DNA of 64,000 nucleotides, taken from contig JACSVZ010000006.1 of NCBI GenBank assembly GCA_014706295.1, forward strand, positions 31,595,629 to 31,659,628, given 5' to 3'. Positions 1 to 14,700 of the stretch are shown in pieces (within the stretch, counting starts at the first letter, position 1; the number at the start of each line of letters is the position of its first letter). The notes beneath the pieces are model-generated. The model saw nothing but the letters and a program-made list of their open reading frames with translations, was not told where the DNA came from and did not search any database. Source of the stretch: Lycocorax pyrrhopterus obiensis. Its lineage: Eukaryota > Chordata > Aves > Passeriformes > Paradisaeidae. The position numbers and the translations under genes are program-made.

Positions 1-2614
1 ATGGAGATGAAAGAGAGTAGATAGAAGAGGCCTCAGATGTTTTGGGAGTTTGAACACAGTACAGTAGTGATGTTTTCTGAGGCCTTTTATTAGCAAAATT
101 TGTTAATTAGATTGAGGATGTATTTTTCTATTGTTCTTAGTGTGCTGCAACTGCTATGCACTCTGAACAGTGTGTGCATCTGAATAGAATTCTGATTGAT
201 AGTATTATTTTGATCTGCTCCTTCTAAGTGTGCAGCAGTTTGGTCATTTACATATTTTTATTGTATGCCTAATACAGAAAATGAATAATCTTTTCCTGCC
301 GTTTTTAGAAAGACATATACAGAAAACTCCATGGGGAAAGAGCATAACTTGTCCAAGCATTATAAAATAAACATTTTATTTTGACAGTTTTCTTAGTTAA
401 AGTGTTTTGGAAAGTTTGATATGTGATCATGTTGTGAAGTTATGGGCTACTCTTATAGGTGGTCACTTTACTACCCTCTTTTACTGTTTCTAATAGCATG
501 AATGAATTTGATTGACAGCTTTCCTTTGTGTTCTGTGCTTGCTTTCCATGCTTTCTTTCTTTTTGGCTGAGCCAGGAGACAAGCTTGCTAGTGAAGTATT
601 TTACATCTTACAGATGGCTTGTGACCTGAACTGTACAGCAGAAGGTATCTGCTGAGATCACATAATTTATTACCAGATTATGAGATCTGAAATGAAAGCG
701 TACATTTATAAACTATTTATTTTATTAACCCTTCGGAAATCAAAGTGCTCACGGTTGCATTTGTGACAGGTTCGTTTTTGTTTTGTTTTGTCATCATTAC
801 ATTTATACAGCATCAATTCCGAGCATCCAGTTTTGGCTTTGGCCAAAACTGTTGCTGTTACACTTTCAGTGTACTAGATGCAGAAGTTTGGGTTGAGTTC
901 TGCTTCAGCGGATCACCAGATATCACTATTACTACAAACATAGGCAAGGCCCTGGTGATTTTCTTGCTAAGGAAAGGAAAAATTTTGGTTAGGGAGCTTG
1001 TCCTTGTGTCGGGAAAACTGATCGTACCAATTCATACCCCTTCATTTTACTCTTCCCTTAAAATGTAGAGGACTTCATTGAGCCATCTGAGAAAATGGTT
1101 TTGCCTGCAAGCTATAAAAGGAAAAACTAGATTCATCTTCTAAAACTGACATACTGCACAAAGCCCATTAAAAAAATTCATGTACATCTGTTAAGAAAAG
1201 AAAAAAGCTGCTGCCTTTCATGCTGTCCAGTTTCTATCAGTTTGAGTGATTCAGAAACTGCTGCTGGGCTAGTAAGAGGAGTTGACTTTCGATTGAACTA
1301 GAAAAATTACGCAATGTTGGTCATTATCAAATATCTCAAATCCAGTGAAGCAGAATCCAGCTCATCTTTCCTAAACTGATATGTTTGTCATGCAGTGGAA
1401 CCTTCTAAAGGTGAAATCCTTTTTACATGTGAATGGGGGCCCATTTCAGTATTTACTGTTTTTTTCTTGGACTGAGTTCAAATTTGCAACCTTTGGAACT
1501 TCACCCTCTCACTTCTAACCTTGGCTTTTCATAAAAGGCATTTAGTGATTTGCAAAGCTTCGCATGTATAATCTTGTTAAAGAAAAAAAAAAAGGCACTC
1601 AGATGATATCTGAATGCTATCTGCTATTCTTGTGAAATATAATTAGAAAAACACATGCCCATAATTAGGAGAAATTGGTTTGCCATATCTAGCACTGGCT
1701 TGACCAAAATAAAAATTGATTCTTCCATTTCAGGCAGTTTATTGAGAGGTCTAAAGCAATTGTAGTTAAATGGCGGTATTTATCATCACTAATAGTATTT
1801 GGACTTAATGGACATTGTATTCTCAGGATGGTCTGCTCCAGGTGGCAGGATGATGATCAATTAAATGTTTCGGCGACTGAGTGTAGCTATTGATCTACAC
1901 AGTTATTTAACTATATTTCAAAGAGTAATTTGAAAGTTTCACAAGGGAAATTAAGATAATTTGCTTCAGAAAAGGAACTTGGCCATATTTAAACATTGGG
2001 CATTTAAACCTCTAGCACTATTCTGAATCCTGCCTATCTCAGTAGGAGTGAGATAGTGAATTCTTTAGATACTCAACATTAAGATGAGAATCCTTTGGAG
2101 GTGCTGCAGCTTTTTGGCCTTATCTATAGTCATGTATGAATATAATAATATGTACTCTGCACCAAAAGACAAAAAATTTGACTGTACATCTGATTTGGGA
2201 TTTTAATGCATTTTGATTAAAAGTATATTTTTCACTTATTAGCTGACAATCCGCCCAAAATGAACTATTGCATTTGGCCCAGTAATTCTCAATTTTCTGC
2301 TATATGGAATCATTAAATTCCATGCATTTTTTTTTTTAAGTAGAGAATCATGCTAGTAAGAATATACCTGCTGACTTTCCATGAGCCAGACAAATCAGCT
2401 TTGTCCAAAACTACTCAGTTTTAAATATCTATTAGCAGCAGATCATGTTACCAGGAAAAAAACCCAAAGTGTTAAAACTAAATGTATGTATAAGTATGTG
2501 TATATATAGTTCCACCTTCATTAAGCATTGGAAGACAGAACATGATCATACATGAAAAGAGTGAAGCAATGATGCATTTTATTAACTTCTCCCTCTCACA
2601 ATTTCCTGAACAAG
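1..2614 (+). other. FAT1: FAT1 intron 6 (3' part)
   Basis: This AT-rich intronic sequence ends in the acceptor AG at 2613-2614, preceded by a pyrimidine-rich stretch (TTCTCCCTCTCAC). Short poly-A and poly-T runs occur, for example near 1,581-1,593 and 2,328-2,338. The reading frame at 745-1068 has no recognisable domain and is taken as chance. I see no repeat or RNA gene in it. Confidence 0.7.
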
Positions 2615-2754
2615 GTGGCAACTATGACAGTCGATTTGATGTGGACAAGGGCACAGGAACTATCATTGTTGCAAGACCTCTTGATGCAGAACAGAAATCA
2701 AATTACAACTTGACAGTAGAAGCAACAGATGGAACCAGATCTATCAGCACTCAG
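2615..2754 (+). CDS. FAT1: FAT1 exon 7: cadherin repeat segment
   Basis: This 140-nt exon encodes [15 protein letters not shown] followed by [20 protein letters not shown], the second half of a cadherin repeat, with the typical F-x-V-D-x-x-x-G and Y-x-L-x-V-x-A-x-D-G strand motifs. The start is set by the AG at 2613-2614 and enters in phase 1; the open frame running upstream of it is intronic. The exon ends in phase 0 at CAG before the donor GTAACG, a rather weak donor. It contributes to the extracellular stalk. Confidence 0.88.
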
Positions 2755-5700
2755 GTAACGAACTTTCTGATGAAGCACTTATGGAAAGAGTGTGTAGCTG
2801 AAGGGTGGGGAAGGTGTTGTATTTTCTTCTTACCATTTTTTTCATCCTAGACAATGAACATGGTTTATCTAAATTAGGGACTTTGTCTAAAATAGAAGTG
2901 AATTCTGATATTCACCGAGCCATGTTGTTTGGTGGTTTAGGTGGAAGTTTGTGTGTTACTATACTGTAGTCTGCACCAACAGCTTTTAAGTTATATCATG
3001 TTCCTACAGCTAAATAAATGAAAACAGAAACTAAGCCCCAGTGTGCATGATTTTCTCACAAGAAAAGGGTTAATACTACTTACCTGAATTACTCCTCTTT
3101 ACCCAGCTCCCCCAAAATCACTAAATAAATTGATTACTGTACTTGAAATTTAAAGACAACCATTGTAAAATTTTGTTGTTCCCCTTCCCCTGCAAGATCT
3201 GTGGATGACTACTTGTACAATGTCCAAGTAATGTTTTATGAAACTGAGCTGCTGCTGCTGCATAATGTACATATAGAAACAAGATTTAGATTATAACGTC
3301 TCTTTGTATCATCCCAAATATTTTATTTTAGCTTTGGTGGACGTAGAGATTGCTAAATAATCTCCAAAAACCAGCAACCTCAGACAAATCAATTTTTTAA
3401 AATTACCTTTTTACTAAGGCTCTGTGATGGTGGCAGTTCTTTGCAGTTGGACTAATAAGTTCACTTGAAGGTGCAGAAGCCTTTTGTGGCAGTACTGGAG
3501 ATAATTCATAGTAAAGTAGTTTATGATGCATATCCCGCCTATTTTTCCCATCTAGTTTCTTTCCCCAGCCCAGAACCTAAATATGTTTGAAAGTACAGTT
3601 TTTTTAAGGTTGGTGTGAACAGAGTCATGATCATAGAGGAGCTTCTCTGTTCTTCCAGATAGGAAGGAAAGGCTTTATTTACAGATTAAAGACTGTTGGA
3701 CTTGGACAGTGATGTGTCTGTGTTACCTATCCCCATCATTGACCTACCCCTCAGGCACTCAAAGAGCAATAAGTGGATTGCTGCTGTCTTTTCTGTACAT
3801 AGAGATCTGTGTTACAAATTCAATTTCTTCTTGTTCATCTTCTGTGCAGCACACATGTTTTTCCATTCTCTTTTCTAATGTCTTATATGTTGTCTTCTGC
3901 TTTTGGCTGGAGGAAAAGATGTTTCTTGTCAATGTTCAGGATTTTAAACAGAATCTTTATTGAGCTGACTGCATGTCTGGAGGCTTGATAGGTCAAATAG
4001 AGTAAATTTGATAGTAGAAGGTGACCAAGTTTAGCAGTTTGCTTTGAGAAATGCATTTTCCTTTAATGGTGACAATTGTTAGTGATTTTTCTAGACCATG
4101 AATCTTCAAAGACAGCAACATGTTTCCTAGCAGGAACTTGATGCAATCATAGCTGTGGTGCCGTTGCCTCTGGTGCTGATAAGCACCATAAAAGGTTTGG
4201 AGAATCCTGCTGTAAATTTATTAAATTTGCCTACTTGTAGTAAAAATATTGAGCAGATTTATTTCTACTGATTACAGAATGCTGGATAGAAGACAGGAAT
4301 TACTTAGGACAAAAAAATAGAAGAAACACAAATTCATCTAAAAATCAAAAAGACAGCAAGAGGCTTTTCCATACACACTTCCCCCCCTCCCAAAAATGCA
4401 GTCAAAAATGCCATCATACAGTGTGTTTTGGGGTAGCCCCGAGACGAGTAAAGGCTTAATATGGGGCCTTGGTGAATGCAGATAGCCTATCCAGTGCTGC
4501 TGCTTGCATAGCTGAATTTATGCAGACATCCTGAGCTGTCACAGTTGGACCATAATCTGCTTTGTCTTTTAGAACAACCAAGAATTGGAAGGTCAAAAAA
4601 TTACTTTAACCCTCACCCCTTCTCTTCCTTTGCATCATGTGATTAATTTAGTTCTTCTTGGAAGTGCACAGTGTACCTTTTGTTCAAGTTCTTTAAATGA
4701 ACTTGTTATTTTAGCATTTTGTAAAGCTAAGTGAACATTATAAACATTTACCACAGCACTCTTCTCCAGAAGAATTGGAGTAGTTGTCTCAAATTTGTCA
4801 TTTCTGTGATTGCTTTTTCTATGATTGTTGTTCATACCTTTCTCTTCCTCTCTCAGTTAGGCTTGGCAGGATCAGAGGTTGTGGTTTCTGTTACAAGCAA
4901 GCATAAAGACTTCCTTTGTGTTGTCTTCCTTTCGCCCTGCTTGTGGGATAAGCACAGGTTATGCTGTTGCTGTTGGAGTCTCATGTTAATGTGATGTAAT
5001 GATTGAGGAGTGTGGATTAGTTCAAATTCTGCAACTTTTGGTGCATGATCCTGATTTTAGTTGATTCTCTTATCTCCCCCGTATCTTCTCCTCCTGGCCC
5101 ACCCAAATGGACTCATCTGTTAAGATAACCCTCAGGACTATCACTCAAAAGATGCATTTCAAATCAAGCTTAATTTAGGAGGTTAAAAATGTTGATTCAA
5201 AATCAAAACTGAAGGTGTGGTTTATGGGTGCCAGTGTGTAAATTCCAGTACTCATTGCTGAAATACTAATGATAAAACTTTAAATGTTCATGTGGTGTTG
5301 GATTCTTCTAAGAGCTGATAAACAGTTAAAATGGAGTGACATGCAAAAGAAATTCTGAGTTCTGAATGCATGCATGAGGAACAACAATATGCCATACAGA
5401 GCTTTTAGCTTAGAAAGTAATTGCTATAAAGACTAGATATACCGTAAACAATTTAACAGACCTTGATTAACAGCAGAGTAAGTCACTTTACATTTAATTT
5501 GAAAAAGGAAATGACATTTGCAAGAAATAGGGGAGGGGCACAAGAAATGAAAATCTTATTGTGTAAAAGCAGTGTATTGAATCTGACTTTAAACTGGAAG
5601 GCATTTGCTGGCCTTGGGCCATTAACATCTGTAGGGCATTTGACTCTTTCAGGACTTCAGTTAAATAGCTTTTTTGAAAAATAAAGCAACAGTAGGCGTG

Positions 5701-8700
5701 GAGGCTGTTAGAATTTTGCATGCATCTAAATGCCAAATGCATGAGGCAAAGGAAGGACAAACAAATTCCTACAGTAGTGGTGTTTGACATGATGTTAGAA
5801 ATTACTAGTGTCACACTTCAAAGGATTATGATTAAAAAGAAAATAAAAATACAGAAACTAAATAACTGAAACCCACCAATCAGTGTACCTATGTAGTGAA
5901 ACAGAAAAGGTTATTCACAGACTGTAAGTAGCAATAAATGAGCTATTGAATTGATTTTGGGGGGAAAACAAAAAGTCCTGTTTCTAGCTATAGCCACTTG
6001 CAGTCATTTCTATGTCTATCAATTTTTTTCATTGAAAATAATACTTCAGATGGTTTACAGCTAGTTGCAGCATTTTACCTATTGCTTTGCTATTGCAGAA
6101 TATTTAATCTTACTTTATGCAAAATTTATATGGATATGGTACTTTGGGAAGGAAATATAGAATAATCTTTTAATGCATACTAAATATGCATTTTTGCTTG
6201 TGATTACACTGCTCTATGGAGACATTTAGAACTGGAATGAACTTATATTATCTCTGGATAATACAACTTTCTATTTATGAAAATTATTATAAACATGTCA
6301 ATGTCACTATAATGTAATTACGGGAGAGGAGTAGATTTTAAACTCCACATAGAATCAGTAAATGAAAAATTATATTATAGAATCTAAAGGAACATTATGT
6401 TTAAATATTGCGCATTGAGTATGTTTTGTCAATGGCACATATCTCCTCTATAGCTTAGTAGCAATCAATGCATCCCTATGCAAGTTTAGGTTTCACCTGC
6501 CAGATTATTAATAGATTTGAAGTCCTTCCTCAAAATAATCCTGGGCTGGTTTGTTCTCTATATAACCAGTGTGCATTGCTGTCAGTGGGATCTGTGGGCA
6601 GAAAGCAGCTGTGCAACACAGCCCTTGCATATCTTTGCAAAATGAGTGAAGTTTCTTTAGTTCCAGAACATTTTGTTTCAAAGATCACATTATGGTCTGT
6701 TAATGTCAAGCTTTTCTATATTGTGCCTCTTTAATGTGCAACTCATTCTTAAGAGATAACATTAGCATATTTCATTTTAATCAAATCTTATAATTTCGTT
6801 GAGAGATGTTCAATAGCTTATTTTATGCTATGTTATGTTAGAATAACACAAGTTCTTCATGTGTTTTGTTCTCAGACACACTAAACTATATTTTTCTGTG
6901 TGGGCCTTTAAAACTGCACTCACAATTATTCAAGTGCTTTCCGTTTAACTTCAAGGTCTTAACAGTTTACATGACAATTTGGTCCTCTTATGTTTAAAAG
7001 GTAATTGCACATCTAGCACCTGTCACTTACCCTCAGTAAGAATTCCTGACTTCAGAGTAGGGTTTCTTTAGTAAATTTATTTAATAGTTTACGTTGGAAA
7101 GAGCCCCTGGAGTTCTAGCTAAAACTCCTGGTCAAAGCAGAGCAAACTGCAAAGTTGATCAAATTTTTCAGTGACTCATCAGGTTCTAACTGCCTGGGAT
7201 GACAAGGCACAGCACCTCTTCCTTGGACTTGGTTTTATACTGGTGTTTAACAGCTGTCCTTGAAAAATTTTTTTTCTTATGTCTAGTTGTATTTTCTCTT
7301 ATTGGAGCTTGTGAGTGTCGCCTCCTGTCCTTTCACTGTGCATCTCTGAGAAGAGTCTGGCTCTCTTTCCTCCACCCCTCCAGTGGACAGATGGCTTTTC
7401 AATCCCCGCTGATTTTAATGACCTGTCATTGGATTTGTTTCATTTTGTCAAGATCTCTCCTGGACTGCAGGACTTAAAACTGTAGTGGATCTACATTTCC
7501 AACAGTTTGACAGTGAGTGTCAAACAGAAGGGGGTAATTCCTTCCCCTTATTAAAGCAGCCCAGTGTGCAGTTAGACATATTACCAAAAGGGAGCCCATC
7601 AGGTCACATTATGCTTGTCCAGCAGAACCTGTGCAGGGGCATAAAGTAATAATATCACTGAAAGAGAAATGAATCCTAGAGTATGTAGATAAAGCACTTT
7701 TCACTTGAGTCTAAGATAAACTTTGGATTCCGTGTGCATTTAAAATGATTGCTCTAATATATCAAGCTGTGCATTTGTAGTTGTGTTTACCAGTGTGGAG
7801 AAAAACTGCAGCCTGAGCAAGTAATGTGACAAGTCATGGAATACCTGAGCTAACCATTTGTAGTGACTGAGTCACTATGTTTACTCCTTAGCAATATTTT
7901 TTTTTAATAATTCATATTTAATAGTGCTGTACATTTTGAGGAGCTAACTCCTTATCTGTTTAGCCCAACAGTACTTTTTGGGGGATGTCTCCTTATGTGT
8001 CATTTTAACTGCTTTGCTAGCTAATACCAGAGTTGCTGCTAAAACCTGATGGTATGATCAACAGCTCACTTTTCAGTTAAGCTGGTTCATTGGATATGTG
8101 GTTAGTCCTGCAGGTACTGATGCTGGTTTTACAGTCATTACATTCCTGGCATTTAACTTAGTAGTTTGCGTGGGATTCTTTGTGGTGTTCCATTCTAGAA
8201 ATGCTGTTTTTCTTTATTTGTTTTGTGTAGTACCAGCAGCACAGGTGGCCATGTCTTCTGCTCCAAAGATTCACTTAACAGAGTTGCTCTGTAGTTGCAT
8301 ACCCTCTCACTTCGAATTTTAACATAAGTTTCTGTATTTCCTCATTTGGCAGTAGAAATAGACATGAACTTAAATAGCAATTTTAACTTTAATTCTTCAA
8401 ATTTGACACCTTATCTTTTCCTCGCTTTTTTTCTGAGTCTGACCTTAATAATTTCTTAGGGGTGGAAATTTAATAAAAAAATTGGTGATGAGTTCATTTT
8501 GAAAGCATAGTATACATTAATGAAGTGTTGTGATTGTATATGGCCTTTAAAACTTTCATTTATGCAAAAATGTTTTTATAGTTTGATTTGTATTGAATGT
8601 TGAGGTTTTATACTGTTTGGGGTTTTTTGTTTGTTTTTTTTAATTTGTTGTTCATCTTCATTTGGTATCATTTTTCATTTTCCTGAGCAGCGTTGTTCAG

Positions 8701-11700
8701 TGAGCAGCTGTTTTTACTCAAATGCTTTGTAAGGGTATTAGACCCTTCTGCCTTACTTCTTTCAAGAGGCATTAAAATGTGTTTTATTTATACAAAATTT
8801 AAAAAGAAACTAACAGCTGTGCTTGGGTTGCTTTATTGCATCCTGTCTAATCATGAAAATGTAAAAAGATCACATTTTTAAGATAAAAGACTCCTTCTTG
8901 CTTTTCATTTTCCAATTGAATTTGTTAATTTGCTGTTGTATTAAAAACTTGTCCTAATATGTATCCTGGGTCACCTACCATTAATACTTCTCCCCCCTGA
9001 AAGTCAATATTTATTCCAACTCTTTGTTTTTCTTTAATCTGTTTCTAATCCATGACAAAACCAAACTCCTTAGTCTCCATAGCAACATATTGCAAGGGTT
9101 TTTATCAGTGTTCCAAATGATTCAGTTTTAGTGTAAGATGCTAGTTTTGCAAGGTTGACATTTCCTCTTCCTTGCCATACCAGCAAGAGGTATGGCATTT
9201 CCTAATTATTTGCCACCATCAGGATTATCTCATTTAGTTTCTACTGCATGGAGTTTGGTCCCTTGTTTAAATTACATCTGTAGACTCCACCAGTTACCAA
9301 TGGAAAGCAATAAGTGTCTTCAAAGAAAAATTTAACCCACTTACAATATTGTAAGTACCTATTTTACAAACCTTTTTATAGCCCTTAAAAAATTTATACA
9401 AAGCACCTAGCGTTTGGATGGATGAAAGCATGGCTGTATGTGCAGCCCATAAAGAACTTGAATTTAGCTGTGTGTTGCTGGAGCTTTGCTGTCTACTTGC
9501 CAGTTCCTTTGCATTACTGTTACTTGTCTGGTGTTATCGCTGTTGAAAAATAGGATGGTGGCTATCTGTCTTACCCTTTTTATACAAAACTTTGATGCTG
9601 TGAAAGGCAGGTGGAGGTGCAGGGATCTTGTGTGCTTCCAGTGAGCAACGTTATACAGACAAAGATGTAATTTGAAGCGTCTGATTTAATTTAACTGTAA
9701 CTTCAGCAAAAACGTATTGGTGACCAGTGAGCTATGCTGAAATCATGCTGCATTGCTGGAGAATAGTAAACAATAGCACCTGCAGTTCTTTGAAATAATG
9801 CACTTTTGTGGGAATTCCACCACTCTTCTATTTTTGCCTAGGCTTGCAGATGTAAGGAGCTGAAAGATGACTGTTTTTATATAAGGGCAAGGAGGAGTAT
9901 TATACATCCACTGCCTTGAAAAAAACATTGCTTAAAATTGTAAATTGGTACCCCAAAACAGGATTTTTATCCACTCTAGGATCCATATTGAATATTTTTA
10001 ATTCCAAAATTACAAGGATTTTTTTTTGGTCTTGTTTTAGACAAAAATCATTCCCTGTAAGATGTCTCATGTAAAATATTTCTGGTTGTACAAATTTCTA
10101 GTTTGACTTCGGGGAAGGTGAGGCAGATTTGGGTTTAGTGACATTCTTCTTCCCTACACGTCTTGGCTCTCTCCTCCTCCCAGAAAAGTAAAATTGTCTT
10201 AAGGTGGAATTACTTCAGTATTATGGTCTGATTTTTTAATGAAATATTCTCCTTTCATTTCTTTTTACCAAATATCATCTGTTTTCCCCTTCCCATTGTA
10301 TCATTTCAGGTGTACATCAAAGTTATAGACACAAATAATCACAGGCCTCAGTTTTCTGCTTCAAGATATGAAGTTGTTATACCTGAGGATACCTTACCAG
10401 AGACAGAAATTCTGCAAGTCAGTGCCACAGACAGAGATGAGAAGAATAAACTGATTTATACTATTCAGGGCAGCACTGATCCCATCAGTCTTAAAAAATT
10501 TCGTCTGGACCCTGCAACTGGCTCCCTTTATACTTCAGAAAAACTGGATCATGAGACCATGAACCAGCATATTCTCACAATAATGGTAAGTACACGTGAG
10601 ATTTCTTGTGTTGTCAAGGACGAACAGATACTTTTTAATGTCTTTTTAGTTTGTCCCCATAATTCAAACATTTATTTGTATGTTTAATTTTTATGCAGTC
10701 TTTGACTCTGTGACTGATTGAACCTTGAATTATTACTAATATTTGGTGAACTACTGAAATAACAGTGCTAATTACTAGTGATGTGCTGACTGTTCTAGGT
10801 TCGAGATCAATATGTTCCTGTAAAGCGCAACTACGCCAGAATCGTCATTAATGTCAGTGACACAAACGATCATGCTCCATGGTTCACCAGCCCTTCCTAT
10901 GAAGGACGAGTGTATGAGTCAGCAGCTGTTGGATCAGCAGTACTCCAGGTTACAGCATTAGATAAGGACAAAGGAAAAAATGCAGAAATTGTGTACTCTA
11001 TTGAATCAGGTATATTCACTTTCTTACATTTTCAGTCCGTTGAACTCGCTGATACTTTTTCAACTGTAGATGTGTAAAAACATATCTGTAAAAAAAGGGG
11101 GGCAGTGCAGGTTTATGTGCCATATTCTGAGAGATGTATTGAAGATACAGGTCTCAGAGTATTTAAAAGAAAACTACAAATATTCATCCCCATTCTTTAG
11201 CTATTTATGTTATCCTCTAGATACATTTGGAATATTTTAGTAGTAGGGGAAGAAAAAGCCATCTTGAAATGTTCAAAAGGAGTAATTTCTTTAGGAATTA
11301 CAGAATCATTACATTCAGGTCTAAAAAATGCATTCTAATATTGTAAGTCTTATTTTTTGTGGCATAGGCAAAGCAAGGGTCTGATGAATAAAGTAAGAGC
11401 CTGAGACAAGTGCTTTCATGTTTACTATCATGGAAAAGTAAGGAGCTCAAAAGTAACTTAAATATTCATGTACCTAACCCCTAAATAATCCCAGTTTTTA
11501 AGTTAAACTTTCTGATAGATGCAGCAAGGAAGGGGTTGCTTCGCATACTTCCCTCTGGCTGATTTTAGTAGTGGGACCACTATTCTGTCTTATTAAGTAT
11601 TTGAGAAATTCCTTAATAGTTGGTCAGTCTGGCAGTTAGACTCCTTTCAGATTGCAGGCCAGGAAAGAACTGCTCCTTTTTTTTTAACCTCAGAGTATCT

Positions 11701-14700
11701 TTCTCAACTTGCCTACAACAATGTGATTCAAATGATAGCAATTTTTAATATTACAAAATAGGATGACATTGATAGAGTTCACTTACCAGACAGAAGTGGG
11801 TTTTGGTTCAGTCCATTAAGTCTAAGTTAATACAAGTCTGCCATTATCAAGGTCCTGAGCTTTGTAGACACCATGTATGGAAAAAAAAGTTATGTAAATT
11901 TCATTACCCATGTGAAGTACTACTTTAAAGGTAAAAAGTAATTTAAAATAAAAATCCCAGTAATAAGCATAAGAGACTGTATGTTAAAGAGAACAACAAC
12001 AGGTAAAAAGTTATTCAGTTACTGTTGCATGCAAAGTGGTATGTGCAGATGCTTTTTTTTATTTTACATAAGTTGCTGTGTAAAGGATAGGAATTGTTTA
12101 CTATAAATATTTTCTTCCCCAAAGTGCTGTTTTGATATGAAAACATACTTTAACACTGTATTAAAACAAAGCTGTGATTATGATACTCAGAAAAGAATGA
12201 ATGTTTTTGAGTGTCTCATTAGTTGCTTAAAATACATGAGGTTTTTTTGTCATTTCTAGAAATATGACATTTACTAAGCAGGACACTAACATCCATGAAA
12301 TTTTTCTCTTGCCTTTCCCATTTTGTTAGTGCTTGTTTTATGAATCCCAAGCAATGGCAAGAAAAAATGTGTGTGTCTGCAGTATAGAATGAAATTACAT
12401 GCTGTTCTCTTCCTTTCTTCTAGCTTTATGTAGGTGTAAATGTAAGACCTGTAAAGTTTGTTTTACAGGATTGTGATCTACTGGGAGGTTAAAGCATTAT
12501 AATTGATATTCTAGGCAAATGGAAGGAACATTCCTTAAATGCTTGTAATGGCTGCTTAGATTTGTAATGGGATATTCTAAGAATGCCACTGTGTTTAGAG
12601 TCTCCTCTAAAAAAAACCAAAAATACCCAATCAAAAAAACCCCAACAGTAAAAAAACCCAAACAAAACACAAAACCTCACTCTTGCCTACTTGTGTGCAG
12701 AAATGAGAAGTTCTTAATGATTTTTTTTTCATGCTGAGATCATGGCTTTAGTAATGTAATTTTTTAGGTAAGTAAAATGTTAAATCTTAGCATATTTAAT
12801 ACATGAGCAGATTCTTGTATGCAGTGTAGTTCATCTGTATATTTCAAAATCTGAAGCAAACAAGTGTTTATATTAAATGGCAGCTGGTTCTTCTCAGCAG
12901 TTGTTATTTTTCTTCTAATACTATTACGGAGAATAACTTGTCTGTGTATCAATAGGAAGTTAGGAGAGATGTAACTATTTTTCCAATTCAAAAAGTTTAT
13001 TTTTACAGTAGTGATTTAAACAATACTTGTATAAACAATTAAGATTCACAAGGGTTTATTTGTTACAACCCTTTTTTTTTCTTGTCCCAAACAGTCCAGT
13101 TATTTTAGATTATAAAACATAACCTTTATTCCACTAATGTTAACTTCTGAATATAAGTTCCTTTCAGCTACAGTCAATATTTAAGTTTGCTTAAAGAAAA
13201 TTTTTGCATTTATTTTCAAGGCTTGGATGTCTTTGCTAACTATATTTTATGCAGTATTTCCACAAGTAAACTTAGAATTACTGCCAACTCTTGATTACAG
13301 AAAACTTTCCAGACAGGCTAACAAATGTTTATCAAGCAAGACTAAGAAACTTTCATAGTGTCTGTGTTCTCTCTCTGTCTCTTTAAGTATAGAGCTAAAT
13401 AAGCAGTTATCCCTTAAATTCTGTGTACTTCTTTCTTAATTGCTTTTTTTTTTCTTCACAGGGAATATTGGAAATTCCTTCCTTATTGATCCCATTTTGG
13501 GTATGATTAAAATTGCAAAGGAATTAGATCGTAGTAACCAGGAAGAATACAACCTGATGGTAAAAGCTACAGATAAAGGACATCCTCCAATGAGTGAAGT
13601 GACCTCTGTGCACATATTTGTTACGGTTTCTGATAATGCCTCACCAAAATTCACAACCAAAGAATATTCTGCAGAAATCAGTGAAAGTGCCAGCATTGGC
13701 AGTTTTGTTGGAATGGTTGCAGCATACAGTCAGTCTTCTGTAGTTTATGAAATAAAAGATGGTAATACAGATGATGCCTTTGCTATCAACCCGAACTCAG
13801 GGGTCATCGTTACTCAGAAGATACTTGATTTTGAAACTTTCCCTTTTTATACTCTAACTGTGCAAGGAACAAATATGGCTGGCTTGTCCAGTAATGCAAC
13901 AGTTTTGGTACATCTTCGGGATGAGAATGACAATGCACCAATTTTTATGCAGGCTGAATACACAGGACTCATCAGTGAATCAGCTTCAATTAACAGTGTG
14001 GTTCTGACTGACAAGAATATCCCATTAGTAATTCGAGCTACAGATGCTGATAAAGAATCTAATGCTTTGCTTGTTTATCAAATTGTTGAACCATCTGTCC
14101 GCCAGTATTTTGCCATTGATTCTAGCACTGGTGCCATTCGGACAGTAATGAGTCTGGACTATGAGGAGACAAATATTTTCCACTTTTCAGTGCAAGTACA
14201 TGATACAGGGATACCACGTCTATATGCGGAATATGCAGCTAATGTTACTATTTATGTGATTGACATCAATGATTGCCCTCCTGTGTTTTCAAGAGAGCTA
14301 TATGAGACATCCATTCTGGTTCCAACTTATAAAGGCGTGAAAGTCATCAGCGTAAATGCCACTGATGCAGATTCAGGCACTTTTTCCCAATTAATTTATT
14401 CTATTATTGAAGGCAACATTGGAGAAAAATTTTCAATAAACCCTAAGACTGGAGATATAACAGTACAAAACACAACTCAGTTAAGAAGCAGATATGAATT
14501 AACAGTGAGAGCATCTGATGGCAGATTTGCAAGCACTGCATCTGTAAAAATTAATGTGAAGGAAAGCAAAGCAAGCCAGCTGAAGTTTACACAGAGTTCT
14601 TACTCTGCAACAGTGCAGGAGAATTCCACAGAGGCAAAAACAATAGCTGTTGTTACTGCTATAGGGAATCAAATAAATAAGCCTTTGTTTTACCATATTC

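Noticed and set aside
745..1068. 107-codon open frame in the first kilobase
   Set aside because: It lies in intron 6, is rich in hydrophobic residues by base composition, and has no domain or splice context.
13440..13461. Start codon upstream of the giant exon suggesting a single-exon gene
   Set aside because: The frame there is the polypyrimidine tract of the acceptor; phase and protein continuity show that exon 10 starts at 13,462.
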